From contig CAZYSS010000018.1 in NCBI GenBank assembly GCA_964649845.1, forward strand, positions 1 to 25,698: a DNA stretch of 25,698 nt, written 5' to 3'. This stretch comes from RGIG3102 sp964649845 (GTDB lineage: Bacteria > Bacillota > Clostridia > Oscillospirales > Ruminococcaceae). Below, piece after piece: positions 1 to 7,132 of the stretch. Within the stretch, counting starts at the first letter, position 1. Every line of letters begins with the position of its first letter. The notes below the pieces were generated by a model. That model did no database searches, was not told the origin of the DNA, and saw nothing but the letters and a program-made list of their open reading frames with translations. A program made the position numbers and the translations under genes.

Positions 1-143
1 ACGTTTGGAGTAAATGTAACTTTGTTTTTGCCTCTGAGCAGGTCAGCAGCAACAACAGCAGTACGGCCAAGTGGTTTGCCTGCAGCATCGATGATGTACC
101 ATTTGCGTTCTACTGTTTCTGGTTTCTGAAGAAAAGTACTCAT
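1..143 (-). CDS. rplM: 50S ribosomal protein L13 (uL13), 5' part only
   Basis: This is the N-terminal 47 codons of ribosomal protein L13, a large-subunit protein that binds 23S rRNA early in assembly. The reading frame runs off the left edge of the window. The family signature is visible: after a short lead it reads ERKWYIIDAAGKPLGRTA, then LRGKNK at about residues 37-42, matching the conserved start of bacterial L13. The ATG at 143 is preceded on the minus strand by AGGGGGA at a suitable distance. In Firmicutes rplM is normally followed by rpsI, which would lie outside the window. A good promoter lies just upstream (214-242). Identity is near certain; only completeness is unknown. Confidence 0.94.
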   Translation of the reverse strand, partial: MSTFLQKPETVERKWYIIDAAGKPLGRTAVVAADLLRGKNKVTFTPN

Positions 144-472
144 AGTATCCCCCTGATAAATTTTTTATAACTGATATTTTAACAAATTAAAAGACCCTTT
201 CGGGTGCATAAATAATATACCAAAAAGGGGCTTCAAAGTCAACGATTTTTTGCAAAAATTTCAACCAAATCAAATATATCTCTCGTTTTCTCGCGTTTTT
301 GTGTGTTTTTCTCGTGTTTTCTCAAATGGCAATTTCATTTTTGCTTGAAATATTGAACAAAATTATCTTGTTTTATTTATTAAAAAAGCATATACTTATA
401 TTTACTGTATATGGAAATGGCAGAAAAGCTGCTATTTCGCTAATTTAATATTATACACTATAAGAGGTGTTT
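144..472. other. Divergent intergenic region between rplM and ttcA
   Basis: There is no gene here. The region holds the rplM promoter and leader (144-242) and a very AT-rich stretch (about 250-460) that must carry the rightward promoter for the ttcA-alr pair. I could not find a rightward -35/-10 pair with good spacing; TATTAT at 449-454 is a possible -10 but has no clear -35. Confidence 0.6.
214..242 (-). promoter_or_regulatory. Sigma-A promoter of rplM
   Basis: On the minus strand TTGACT (242-237) is followed after exactly 17 bases by TATATT (219-214). This is close to the vegetative consensus. It would start a transcript near 207, giving a leader of about 60 bases before the rplM start. 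That leader begins with a small ACCC-GAAA-GGGT hairpin (205-194) and a T-run. L13 autoregulatory leaders are known in Firmicutes, so a regulatory role is possible, but a 4-bp stem is too little to claim one. Confidence 0.7.
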
Positions 473-1210
473 ATGGCAAATTATTTTCAGAGATTATGTG
501 GGCTGATGCGCAAGGCAATAGTGCAGTATGATATGCTGCAGGACGGCGACAAGGTGTGCGTGGGGGTGTCCGGCGGCAAGGACAGCGTGGCACTGACACT
601 GGCACTGGCACAGCTGCAGAAATACATAGATATAAAATTTGACCTGGTGGCTGTGACACTGGACCCGCAGTTTTACTCACGCCCACAGGATTATTCCTCA
701 TTGGAAAAGCTTTTTGCAGAAAAAGGCATTGAATATGTGATAAAAAGAACAGATATTGGCCCTATTATTTTTGATGAGCGCAAGGAAGAAAACCCTTGCA
801 GCCTGTGTGCAAGAATGCGCCGCGGCGCCCTGCACGATGTGGCAAAGGAACTGGGTTGCAACAAGATTGCACTGGGGCATCATCTGGATGACGCCATTGA
901 AACATTCTATATGAACCTGTGGAATGAAGGCAGAATAGGCACATTCAGCCCTGTTACCTACCTTTCACGAAAAGACGTGACAATGATAAGACCTATGGCA
1001 CTGGCGGTGGAAAGCGACGTAATTGCCGCTGTAAACCAGCTGAAAATACCGATAGTAAAATCTGCCTGCCCTGCAGACGGTGTGACAAACCGCCAGAATA
1101 TGAAGGATTTCATCACAGAAAAATGCAAGACTGACCCATCCTTCAGGGCAAAGAGTCTCAATGCTTTCCAGAAAAAAGACCTGGATGGCTGGGGACCAAA
1201 AAACAGATAA
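473..1210 (+). CDS. ttcA: TtcA-family tRNA 2-thiocytidine synthetase
   Basis: This is an ATP-dependent tRNA sulfurtransferase of the PP-loop family. TtcA places sulfur on cytidine 32 of some tRNAs using an Fe-S cluster. The PP-loop SGGKDS sits at residues 33-38, a CxxC pair at C109 and C112 (PCSLC) and a third cysteine at C199 (KSACP), matching the three-cysteine cluster arrangement of TtcA rather than the lysidine synthetase TilS. Length (245 aa) is somewhat short for the family. I chose ATG at 473 over the in-frame GTG at 467, because that GTG lies inside the ribosome binding site (GAGGTG, 464-469), which is correctly spaced for 473. The gene ends 13 bases before alr, so the two are probably co-transcribed. 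The exact modified nucleoside is inferred from the family. Confidence 0.85.
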   Translation: MANYFQRLCGLMRKAIVQYDMLQDGDKVCVGVSGGKDSVALTLALAQLQKYIDIKFDLVAVTLDPQFYSRPQDYSSLEKLFAEKGIEYVIKRTDIGPIIFDERKEENPCSLCARMRRGALHDVAKELGCNKIALGHHLDDAIETFYMNLWNEGRIGTFSPVTYLSRKDVTMIRPMALAVESDVIAAVNQLKIPIVKSACPADGVTNRQNMKDFITEKCKTDPSFRAKSLNAFQKKDLDGWGPKNR

Positions 1211-1223
1211 TACGGAGATATTG

Positions 1224-2378
1224 ATGGATTTAAGAGAAAGACACTGCTGGGCAGAAATTGACATTGATGCCATTAAAAGCAATTACCAACTGATAAAATA
1301 CACACTGGACCGCCCTTTCTACACAGTGGTAAAAGCTGATGCATACGGTCACGGTGCAAAATACATAGCAAAAATCTACAGCGAACTGGACACCTTTGGC
1401 TTTTGTGTTTCCAGCTTCAATGAAGCTATGGAGCTGCGCAATGCTGGAATCACAAAGCCTGTACTTATCCTTGGTTATACAGAGCCGAACAAGGCATATG
1501 AGCTGTTCAAAAACAACCTGACACAGACTGTTTTCAGCCTGGAATACGCAAAAGCACTGAATGACCAGGCTCTGTACCCTGTGGAATGTCATGTGAAACT
1601 GGACACAGGTATGGGCAGACTGGGTTTTGACCTGATAAGCGACAAAGACCGGGCATACAGCGATATAAGAAAACTGCTGAATATGCACAATCTGAAGTTC
1701 ACAGGCGTGTTCAGCCATTTTCCTGCTGCAGATGCGGTGGATGAAAAAGCACTGATTGCCACACAGAGACAGATTGAACTGTTCGGCGAAACAGCCAGAC
1801 TGATGGACAGCTGGGGCTTTAATCTGAAAACCCTTCACGGCCAGAACTCTGCAGGCATTGCAAGAAAGCTGAACGGCAGTTTCAACACAATGAGGGCAGG
1901 CATTATCCTGTATGGACTGAATCCATCTGATGAAGTGATTTTCCCCGGTCTGAAACCTGCAATGAAACTGAAAACAGTTGTGACACACGTTAAGACTGTA
2001 AAAGCAGGACAGAGCGTAAGCTATGGTATGAACTGGACGGCCACACAGGATACAAAGGTAGCCACCCTTGCTGCAGGCTATGCAGACGGTGTAAACCGAC
2101 TGCTGGGCTTTACAGGGCACAAGGTGCAGATTGGTGATAAATATTACCCTGTTATCGGCAATATATGTATGGACCAGATGATGATTGATGTCACAGGCAG
2201 CGACATAAAAGCTGGCGATGAAGTGACTGTATGGGGCGGTGACGGTGAAATCAGCGCCGATAAAGTGGCCGCAAAGATTTATACAATACCATATGAACTG
2301 ATGTGCGGTGTTTCCAAAAGAGTGCCAAGAGTTTATATGGAAAGCGGAAAAATCCGCCATATTGAATATGGAATTTAG
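1224..2378 (+). CDS. alr: Alanine racemase
   Basis: This PLP enzyme interconverts L- and D-alanine and supplies D-alanine for peptidoglycan. The PLP lysine is K37 in VVKADAYGHGA. The second catalytic residue, the tyrosine of SYGMNWTA, is Y267. The substrate-site segment CMDQMMIDVT and the AGYADG motif are also present. The 384-residue length is typical. The frame is open further upstream (to 1161), but that stretch overlaps ttcA. The ATG at 1224 has GGAG at 1214-1217, six bases before it, and begins directly with the conserved WAEIDIDAIKSNY segment, so it is the start. Expression is probably coupled to ttcA upstream; a terminator follows at 2386. Confidence 0.96.
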   Translation: MDLRERHCWAEIDIDAIKSNYQLIKYTLDRPFYTVVKADAYGHGAKYIAKIYSELDTFGFCVSSFNEAMELRNAGITKPVLILGYTEPNKAYELFKNNLTQTVFSLEYAKALNDQALYPVECHVKLDTGMGRLGFDLISDKDRAYSDIRKLLNMHNLKFTGVFSHFPAADAVDEKALIATQRQIELFGETARLMDSWGFNLKTLHGQNSAGIARKLNGSFNTMRAGIILYGLNPSDEVIFPGLKPAMKLKTVVTHVKTVKAGQSVSYGMNWTATQDTKVATLAAGYADGVNRLLGFTGHKVQIGDKYYPVIGNICMDQMMIDVTGSDIKAGDEVTVWGGDGEISADKVAAKIYTIPYELMCGVSKRVPRVYMESGKIRHIEYGI

Positions 2379-2385
2379 AAATAAG

Positions 2386-2411
2386 CAGTCGTCTGATGAC
2401 GGCTGTTTTTT
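2386..2411 (+). terminator. Rho-independent terminator after alr
   Basis: An 8-bp stem, CAGTCGTC / GACGGCTG with one G-U pair and a TGAT loop, is followed by six T. It begins eight bases after the alr stop codon. Confidence 0.82.
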
Positions 2412-2440
2412 ATTGGGATAAGTTATAAATTCAGCGAACA

Positions 2441-2466
2441 GGCGATGGATGACAGGTCAATCGCCC
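2441..2466. repeat. Degenerate GGCGAT...ATCGCCC palindrome
   Basis: GGCGAT (2441-2446) and ATCGCC (2460-2465) are inverted arms around a 13-base spacer, followed by CGTTAAAC. The arms resemble the more compact palindromes at 2723, 17681 and 24042, so this looks like a diverged or interrupted copy. Confidence 0.4.
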
Positions 2467-2635
2467 GTTAAACATCCATAATACTACCATTCTGCCATTC
2501 TGAGCCAGGGCAACGAACCGAATCCGTTGGCCTCGCAAAGACCAACTCGGTCTTTTCGCTACGCGAAAACTGCTCTGGCGCTATGCTTATCTTTGCGCTA
2601 TAATTACCTGCAAATTAAAAATCCCGTTTTTTCTT

Positions 2636-2672
2636 CGGATGCGAAGATTCCTCGCATCCGCTCGGAATGACA
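2636..2672 (-). repeat. CATTCCGAG-type intergenic repeat with hairpin
   Basis: On the minus strand this reads TGTCATTCCGAGCG followed by an element with GAGGAATCTT in its middle. CGGATGCGA (2636-2644) and TCGCATCCG (2652-2660) form a perfect 9-bp stem. A related element, TCATTCTGAGGCG...CGCCGAAGAATCTC, lies at 21211-21246. I know this pattern as a common non-coding repeat type in gut Clostridia assemblies; that is recollection, not a search. Confidence 0.55.
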
Positions 2673-2722
2673 AAACTCGGGTTTTGTGGATGCTCCACGT
2701 GGTGTTGTAAAAACTGCAAATC

Positions 2723-2746
2723 GTAGGGGCGAACTGTGTTCGCCCG
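2723..2746 (+). repeat. GTAGGGGCGAA palindromic repeat, copy 1
   Basis: GTAGGGGCGAA followed by TTCGCCCG, with arms GGGCGAA (2727-2733) and TTCGCCC (2739-2745) and a 5-base loop. The same layout, TAGGGGCG plus palindrome plus CGCCC, recurs at 17681 and 24042, always between genes. Confidence 0.6.
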
Positions 2747-2810
2747 TTTATCAGGCGGCCTGGGCATTGCTCTTTCCTGACCATTCCGTTTATGGGACAG
2801 GTGAGGCATA

Positions 2811-2820
2811 NNNNNNNNNN
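2811..2820. other. Assembly gap (10 N)
   Basis: Ten consecutive unknown bases, the usual placeholder for a scaffold join of unknown length. It sits inside repeat-rich DNA, which is a common cause of contig breaks. Real sequence, possibly including genes, may be missing here. Confidence 0.95.
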
Positions 2821-2949
2821 CATGCAAGGTTCCATTGTTACATATATTTCACAATCATCCAATCTCCAATTTTTTATTTTTTTACAAGCTTTAGATATAG
2901 CAATTATTTCAGCATGTTTCGTTACGTTTTTTAATTTTTCCGCCGATTA

Positions 2950-2975
2950 TGTAACAAATTCCTTAAAAATACGTC
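2950..2975 (+). promoter_or_regulatory. Candidate ECF-type promoter for the sigma/anti-sigma operon
   Basis: TGTAAC (2950-2955) and CGTC (2972-2975) are separated by 16 bases. An AAC -35 core and a CGTC/CGTA -10 core at this spacing are typical of SigW-type ECF sigma promoters. The predicted start lies just before the ribosome binding site of the sigma gene. This implies that the sigma factor activates its own operon; that is inference from position and motif. Confidence 0.6.
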
Positions 2976-2999
2976 TAACAGGTGTAAGGAGGTGATAAG

Positions 3000-3473
3000 G
3001 TGCAGGAATTTGATAAAATATATGCCCAGTATTTTTCCTATGTATACAAATTTGCCCTGACTTTGTGCGGTGACCGGCATACTGCAGAGGAAGTAACACA
3101 GGAAACCTTTTTCAAGGCTTTGAAAAACATAGACAAATTCAATGGTCAGTCAAAAATATCCAGCTGGTTATGCCAGATAGCCAAAAACACATATCTGGAT
3201 ATGGTGAGAAAAAGCAACAGGCAAATTGACCGGACCATCGAAATGATTTCAATTGAAGACCCTGTGGAAAAGGCTGTATCCGACAGGCAGACCGTATATG
3301 AAATACACAAAATACTGCACCGGCTGAAAGAGCCATACAAAGAAGTGTTCAGTTTAAGAACATTTGGTGATTTGTCCTTTGCACAGATAGGCGCACTTTT
3401 TGATAAAAGCGAAACCTGGGCAAGGGTTACATATTACCGTGCAAAAACTATGATAAAGGAGAATCTGAAATGA
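3000..3473 (+). CDS. ECF-type RNA polymerase sigma factor
   Basis: A 157-residue group 4 (extracytoplasmic function) sigma-70 factor, which redirects RNA polymerase to a small stress regulon. Region 2 spans about residues 8-73, with the AEEVTQETFFKAL helix typical of region 2 and SSWLCQIAKNTYLD after it. Region 4 spans about 103-152 with the DNA-recognition helix-turn-helix LSFAQIGALFDKSETWARV. Only these two domains are present, as expected for ECF factors. The start is GTG at 3000, preceded by a perfect TAAGGAGGTGAT (2985-2996). Its stop overlaps the next gene by four bases (ATGA), so it is translationally coupled to its anti-sigma. The signal it responds to cannot be read from the sequence. 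Confidence 0.93.
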   Translation: MQEFDKIYAQYFSYVYKFALTLCGDRHTAEEVTQETFFKALKNIDKFNGQSKISSWLCQIAKNTYLDMVRKSNRQIDRTIEMISIEDPVEKAVSDRQTVYEIHKILHRLKEPYKEVFSLRTFGDLSFAQIGALFDKSETWARVTYYRAKTMIKENLK

Positions 3474-4156
3474 AATATCCCTGTGGAATAATTAAAGACC
3501 TGCTGCCTGTGTTTATTGAAAATCTGTGCAGCGAAGAAAGCGTGAAAGCTGTGGTGCGGCATATGGAAGAATGTGAGGACTGCCGTGAATATTACAGAAA
3601 AATGACTGCTGACAGCAGCTATGATGCAGACCGTACAGAAGACAGCAGCCAATTTGAAGAAAGTCTGAAAAAAGTGAAAAAAACAATTTTATATAAAAAA
3701 ATCATAGCTGTAGCAGTTGCAATTACCGTTTTTATTTTGACAGTAGGCGGAATAATGATGTATCTTACCAAATCTTTTGTGATAATTCCATATCATAATA
3801 ACATTAATATAAATCAGAGTGTACCTTCACAGTATCAATCTGTGCAAGGACAGGATTATCTCTCAGCAGAATTTATAGGTACCACTGTTGTCTGGGCAAG
3901 CCAGAAAAGAGTTGATGTGGAAATTGATGGAAAAAATGAATCCATTATTTATTTCTATGGTCAGACTACCCGTTGGGAAAATATGATTTCTGATGATAAA
4001 ACTGTGACATATCATCTGCTTTCGCCTTTAAATGAAGACAATGATATTACCAAAGTTTATTATTATACAGGTGATAGTTTTGATATGCTTGAAACCCTTA
4101 CCGGTGAACAGTTAAAAACAATAAATGAAACAGCCATATTGTTATGGAGCAAATAA
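3470..4156 (+). CDS. Membrane anti-sigma factor with zinc-finger (zf-HC2) domain
   Basis: The partner of the upstream ECF sigma factor, expected to hold it inactive at the membrane. Residues 1-45 form a zinc anti-sigma domain with H31-x3-C35-x2-C38. A linker follows, then one transmembrane helix at about 78-98 and an extracellular domain of about 130 residues that I do not recognise. It starts by the ATGA overlap with the sigma gene, the normal arrangement for such pairs. Release could occur by regulated proteolysis or by redox loss of zinc, but the sequence does not say which. I found no strong terminator after it; GTTTGC/GCAAAC at about 4168-4188 has no T-tail. Confidence 0.87.
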   Translation: MKYPCGIIKDLLPVFIENLCSEESVKAVVRHMEECEDCREYYRKMTADSSYDADRTEDSSQFEESLKKVKKTILYKKIIAVAVAITVFILTVGGIMMYLTKSFVIIPYHNNININQSVPSQYQSVQGQDYLSAEFIGTTVVWASQKRVDVEIDGKNESIIYFYGQTTRWENMISDDKTVTYHLLSPLNEDNDITKVYYYTGDSFDMLETLTGEQLKTINETAILLWSK

Positions 4157-4225
4157 CACAAATCCTGTTTGCATTTCCCCTGCAAACCACCTATAATATA
4201 TACAATAATATATTACGAGGTTTTT

Positions 4226-4996
4226 ATGAAAATATTGTTTATTGGTGACATTGTCGGCAACAACGGTGTGGATATATTGCGCAGGGGACTGCCACTACTG
4301 AAAAAGGAATACGGCTGTGATGTGTGCATTGTGAACGGTGAAAACTCCAATGAAAGCGGCACAGGTATGAACAGACGTGATGCTGATGCTATTTTTGCCT
4401 GTGGTGCTGATGTAATCACAGGGGGCAACCACTCTATGCGCAGGGCAAATATGGAACTGTATACTGAAAACGAGTATATCCTCTGCCCTGCCAATCTGCT
4501 GTACAGCGAAGAGGGCTGCGGCGTGGCTGTGGTGGATATGGGCAGGCATCAGCTGTGTGTAATAAACCTGATGGGTGTGGCTTTTATAGACAACCACCGC
4601 AATCCGTTTTTTGAACTGGACAAAATACTGAAAACTGTGGACTGCAAAAACATTGTAGTGGATTTTCACGCTGAATCCACAGCAGAGAAATATGCCTTTG
4701 CCCATTATGCAGACGGCCGTGTAAGCGCTGTGATAGGCACACACACCCACGTGCAGACCAATGACGAACAGATTCTGCCAAAGGGCACAGCCTACATCAG
4801 CGATGCAGGCGCTGTACACGCTGAAAACTCTGTACTTGGTGTACAGACACAGCTGGCTATAGAAAAGCAGAAATATCTGAAACCCGTTCAGTTCAAAGTG
4901 GCAGAGGGCAACGGCTATATCAATGGCGTATACATTGAAACCGATGCCAACGGCAAAGCTGTGAAGATAGAAAAAATCCACAGAAAATTTGGCTGA
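4226..4996 (+). CDS. ymdB: YmdB-family metallophosphoesterase
   Basis: A calcineurin-like phosphoesterase that in Bacillus subtilis hydrolyses 2',3'-cyclic nucleotides and influences the choice between biofilm and motility. Metal ligands are visible: D8 in FIGDIVG, E39/N40 in NGEN, N68/H69 in GGNH, the histidine of DFHAE, and GTHTH near residue 176 followed by VQTND. The 256-residue length matches the family. The frame is open from 4169, but the ATG at 4226 has CGAGG five bases before it and begins with the conserved MKILFIGD, so it is the start. The gene lies directly before spoVS, as in B. subtilis, where rny-ymdB-spoVS are neighbours; rny is absent here. Confidence 0.92.
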   Translation: MKILFIGDIVGNNGVDILRRGLPLLKKEYGCDVCIVNGENSNESGTGMNRRDADAIFACGADVITGGNHSMRRANMELYTENEYILCPANLLYSEEGCGVAVVDMGRHQLCVINLMGVAFIDNHRNPFFELDKILKTVDCKNIVVDFHAESTAEKYAFAHYADGRVSAVIGTHTHVQTNDEQILPKGTAYISDAGAVHAENSVLGVQTQLAIEKQKYLKPVQFKVAEGNGYINGVYIETDANGKAVKIEKIHRKFG

Positions 4997-5047
4997 ACTG
5001 ATTAAATTTCACCTGTTTTTAACCTAATTTTCACTTATTGGGAGTAG

Positions 5048-5053
5048 TATAAT
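5048..5053 (+). promoter_or_regulatory. Possible -10 element of a spoVS promoter
   Basis: TAG followed by TATAAT (5048-5053) lies 80 bases before the spoVS start. No matching -35 at 16-18 bases is evident; the nearest, TTTTCA at 5028, gives only 14. It could be a weak sigma-A promoter or part of a promoter for an alternative sigma factor. Confidence 0.3.
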
Positions 5054-5132
5054 ATCATATCAAGATATTTCAATGCAGCATAAACTGGGATGTACTGACA
5101 ATATTAAACTACACACAATAAGGAGATATACT

Positions 5133-5396
5133 ATGGATACATTAAAAGTTTCATCAAAATCAAACCCGGTTTCCGTAGCAGGAGCCATAGCAGGCATAAT
5201 CAGGGAAAAAGGCATAGTGGAAGTTCAGGGCATCGGCGCAGGCGCTGTAAACCAGGCGCTGAAAAGCGTTGCCGTAGCAAGAGGCTATCTGACACCAGGC
5301 GGCATCGACCTGGTATGCGTGCCGGCATTTACCACTGTGGAAGTGGAAAACGAAAGCAAAACAGCTATGAAACTGATTGTGGAAGTGAGAAAATAA
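5133..5396 (+). CDS. spoVS: Stage V sporulation protein S
   Basis: A small protein of the Alba-like SpoVS family, needed in Bacillus for spore coat assembly and septation during sporulation. The 87 residues align along their whole length with the family pattern: MDTLKVSSKSNPVSVAGAIA, then VEVQGIGAGAVNQALKSVA and RGYLTPGGIDL. The ATG at 5133 is preceded by AAGGAG; the 20 extra residues possible upstream (from 5073) are not conserved. It follows ymdB by 136 bases, so it may have its own promoter. Its presence fits an organism that is, or descends from, a spore-former, but SpoVS also occurs in non-sporulating bacteria. Confidence 0.95.
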   Translation: MDTLKVSSKSNPVSVAGAIAGIIREKGIVEVQGIGAGAVNQALKSVAVARGYLTPGGIDLVCVPAFTTVEVENESKTAMKLIVEVRK

Positions 5397-5429
5397 TATT
5401 TCCCGATAATAAAGAATAATAAACAACCG

Positions 5430-5458
5430 CAGTCCCGGCAGATAATCTGCCGGGACTG
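5430..5458 (+). terminator. Very strong hairpin after spoVS
   Basis: Perfect 14-bp arms (5430-5443 and 5445-5458), GC-rich around CCCGGCAGAT / ATCTGCCGGG. Neither side carries a clean T-run; the minus strand continues into a moderately T-rich stretch. It may stop transcription or protect the 3' end. It lies between the convergent genes spoVS and the M20 peptidase. Confidence 0.55.
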
Positions 5459-5461
5459 TCC

Positions 5462-5513
5462 GCTTGTCAAATAACCCTGATTTTTAAAGTGAAAATCGAG
5501 GTTGTTTGACAAG
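5462..5513. repeat. 52-base imperfect palindrome
   Basis: GCTTGTCAAATAACC (5462-5476) pairs with GGTTGTTTGACAAGC (5499-5513) with a single G-U. Inside it GATTTT and AAAATC pair again around a short loop. The whole forms one long cruciform between two other hairpins. It could be a miniature inverted-repeat element or a structured intergenic RNA; no gene is inside. Confidence 0.6.
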
Positions 5514-5518
5514 CTGGA

Positions 5519-5553
5519 CAGGTACTCAATTTAACATTGAGTACCTGTTTTGT
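5519..5553 (+). terminator. Rho-independent terminator, plus strand
   Basis: A 12-bp perfect stem CAGGTACTCAAT / ATTGAGTACCTG with loop TTAAC (5531-5535) is followed by TTTTGTT. It lies eleven bases from the 3' end of the convergent M20 gene and stops transcription coming from spoVS. Confidence 0.75.
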
Positions 5554-5563
5554 TATACCGTAA

Positions 5564-6928
5564 TTATTCAGCCTGTGCTTCAGGTTTTACGTCAGCAGGA
5601 ATCAGACATTCGTAAACAACACCTGCAGCATCAAATTCTTCTTTTGCCTGTTTTACCAGTTCAGGGTTCTGCAGCAGCTTCATACCTGTCAGAGCCATAA
5701 CCTTGGCGTTGTGCATCATACCATCGTGCATCAGTTCTGTGCCAGACTGTGCCACCAGCTGCCAGGAGTGACCCGGTGTGCCTTTTGTTTCAGCACAGTA
5801 CATCATCATAACTGTTGGTACCACATAGGATACGTCACCCACGTCTGTGGAACCAGGCATAGCCACAGGAATACGCACATATTTAGGCACTTTTGTATCC
5901 AGAACATCTTTTGCTTCAGGGTTACCAACTGCAGAAGCCAGCAGTTTTGCCACTTCGTATGCTTTTTCGCCAAATTGTGTTTCGCCCACTTCTGCCCAGG
6001 CTTCTTCACATACTTTGCCCAATACATCGTTGTTGAACAGGTCTGTCATAGCGGATTTAACTTCAAATTCCATTGTTGTGCCTGTCATAATGGCTGCACC
6101 GCGTGCAACATCCTGTACACGTGCAAAGATTTCTTTTACCTGATAACCTTTAGGTGCACGGATGTAGAACAGCAGTTTTGCTTTTGCCTGTACAACGTTA
6201 GGTGATGTGCCGCCTGCATCGATGTATGCGTGGTGGATTCTTGCTTCCTGTACAATATGTTCGCGCAGGAACTGTACACCAACAATCATCAGGTCAGCAG
6301 CATCAAGGGCAGAACGGCCTTTGTCAGGGTTTGCTGCAGCGTGTGCTGCGTGGCCGTAGAATGTGAATTCTGCCTGGATGTTTGCCAGCATGGAAACGCC
6401 CATAATGTTGTTTGTATCAGATGGATGAGGTGCAATGGCAACATCCAGTTCGTTGAAGATACCTTCTCTTGTCATAAAGGATTTGCCGCAGCCCTGTTCT
6501 TCAGCCGGGCAGCCGTAAACGATAACTGTACCCGGCAGTTTATATTCTTCCATCAGTTCTTTCATAGCTACAGCCGCTGCCAGACAGCCTGTGCCGATGG
6601 CATTGTGGCCACAGCCGTGTCCAGGTGCACCAGGAACGATAGGGCATTTTTCAGGGTTGAGAGATTCCTGTGAAAGTCCTGCCAGAGCGTCAAATTCACC
6701 CAGGAAGCCGATTACAGGATGGCCTGAACCGAATGTACCTTTAAATGCTGTTTCGATGCCTGCCAGGTTTTCTGTAACTTCAAAACCACACTCGGTCATA
6801 GCATCTTTCAGCGCTTTGGCTGATTTATATTCTCTGTAAGCCAGTTCAGGGTTGGCCCAGATATAGTCGGCAATATCTGTAAAATATTTTTTCTTGCCTT
6901 CCAGAATTTCATTAATGCGGTTTTTCAT
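5564..6928 (-). CDS. M20-family amidohydrolase (AbgB / p-aminobenzoyl-glutamate hydrolase type)
   Basis: A cytosolic zinc-dependent peptidase or amidohydrolase of the M20D group, closest by eye to AbgB-like p-aminobenzoyl-glutamate hydrolases. Metal and catalytic residues are visible: HGCGHN (104-109, with C106 and H108), the glutamate pair E143/E144 in PAEEQG, H168 in APHPS, and the dimerisation-domain histidines in GHAAHAA (192-198). The 454-residue length is normal for AbgB-type enzymes and longer than simple aminoacylases. No signal peptide is seen. The start ATG at 6928 has AAAGGAG before it on the minus strand. It stands alone, convergent with spoVS and divergent from the transporter at 7133. 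Substrate is inferred only; folate breakdown products, peptides or N-acyl amino acids are all possible. Confidence 0.85.
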   Translation of the reverse strand: MKNRINEILEGKKKYFTDIADYIWANPELAYREYKSAKALKDAMTECGFEVTENLAGIETAFKGTFGSGHPVIGFLGEFDALAGLSQESLNPEKCPIVPGAPGHGCGHNAIGTGCLAAAVAMKELMEEYKLPGTVIVYGCPAEEQGCGKSFMTREGIFNELDVAIAPHPSDTNNIMGVSMLANIQAEFTFYGHAAHAAANPDKGRSALDAADLMIVGVQFLREHIVQEARIHHAYIDAGGTSPNVVQAKAKLLFYIRAPKGYQVKEIFARVQDVARGAAIMTGTTMEFEVKSAMTDLFNNDVLGKVCEEAWAEVGETQFGEKAYEVAKLLASAVGNPEAKDVLDTKVPKYVRIPVAMPGSTDVGDVSYVVPTVMMMYCAETKGTPGHSWQLVAQSGTELMHDGMMHNAKVMALTGMKLLQNPELVKQAKEEFDAAGVVYECLIPADVKPEAQAE

Positions 6929-7057
6929 ATTTATCTCCTTTCAGATAATACGTTTTTACTATACTTTTATAATACAGTTTTTCCGCTGAAAATACTATTG
7001 CCCAAAATTATAAATTAAAGCCATATTTTTGTTGAATATGCAGCTGAAATTTTAAAA

Positions 7058-7086
7058 TTGATTATTGTCCCTGATAGTGTTACAAT
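7058..7086 (+). promoter_or_regulatory. Sigma-A promoter for the transporter-phospholipase pair
   Basis: TTGATT (7058-7063) and TACAAT (7081-7086) are separated by exactly 17 bases and lie 46 bases before the transporter start. Confidence 0.68.
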
Positions 7087-7132
7087 ATGATATATATGCA
7101 ATAATACAAATAATCTTTTACGGAGATATATT

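Larger units (their letters stand above)
2413..2949. other. Gene-free, palindrome-rich region with an assembly gap
   Basis: No convincing gene is present in either direction. The tract is a patchwork of short inverted repeats: a GGCGAT/ATCGCC pair (2441-2465), an AAGACC/GGTCTT and an adjacent TTTTCGC/GCGAAAA pair (about 2537-2566), a 9-bp hairpin in a CATTCCGAG-type element (2636-2672), CAAAAC/GTTTTG (2671-2686) and a GGGGCGAA/TTCGCCC element (2723-2746). Open frames across it are short, run through the N gap, and lack ribosome binding sites. Confidence 0.7.

Noticed and set aside
1230..2360. Long open frame of 376 codons antisense to alr
   Set aside because: It is fully inside alr on the other strand, is rich in Cys, His and Phe as mirror frames of CTG/GCA-rich genes are, and has no family resemblance or ribosome binding site.
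2587..2934. Open frames crossing the N gap at 2811-2820
   Set aside because: They run through unknown bases and palindromic repeats, lack ribosome binding sites and have no protein-like composition.
4168..4188. Hairpin GTTTGC/GCAAAC after the anti-sigma gene as a terminator
   Set aside because: The stem is only 6 bp, the loop is long and there is no T-run.
4295..4981. 228-codon frame antisense to ymdB
   Set aside because: The opposite frame encodes a clear YmdB with all metal ligands; this one shows no recognisable pattern.
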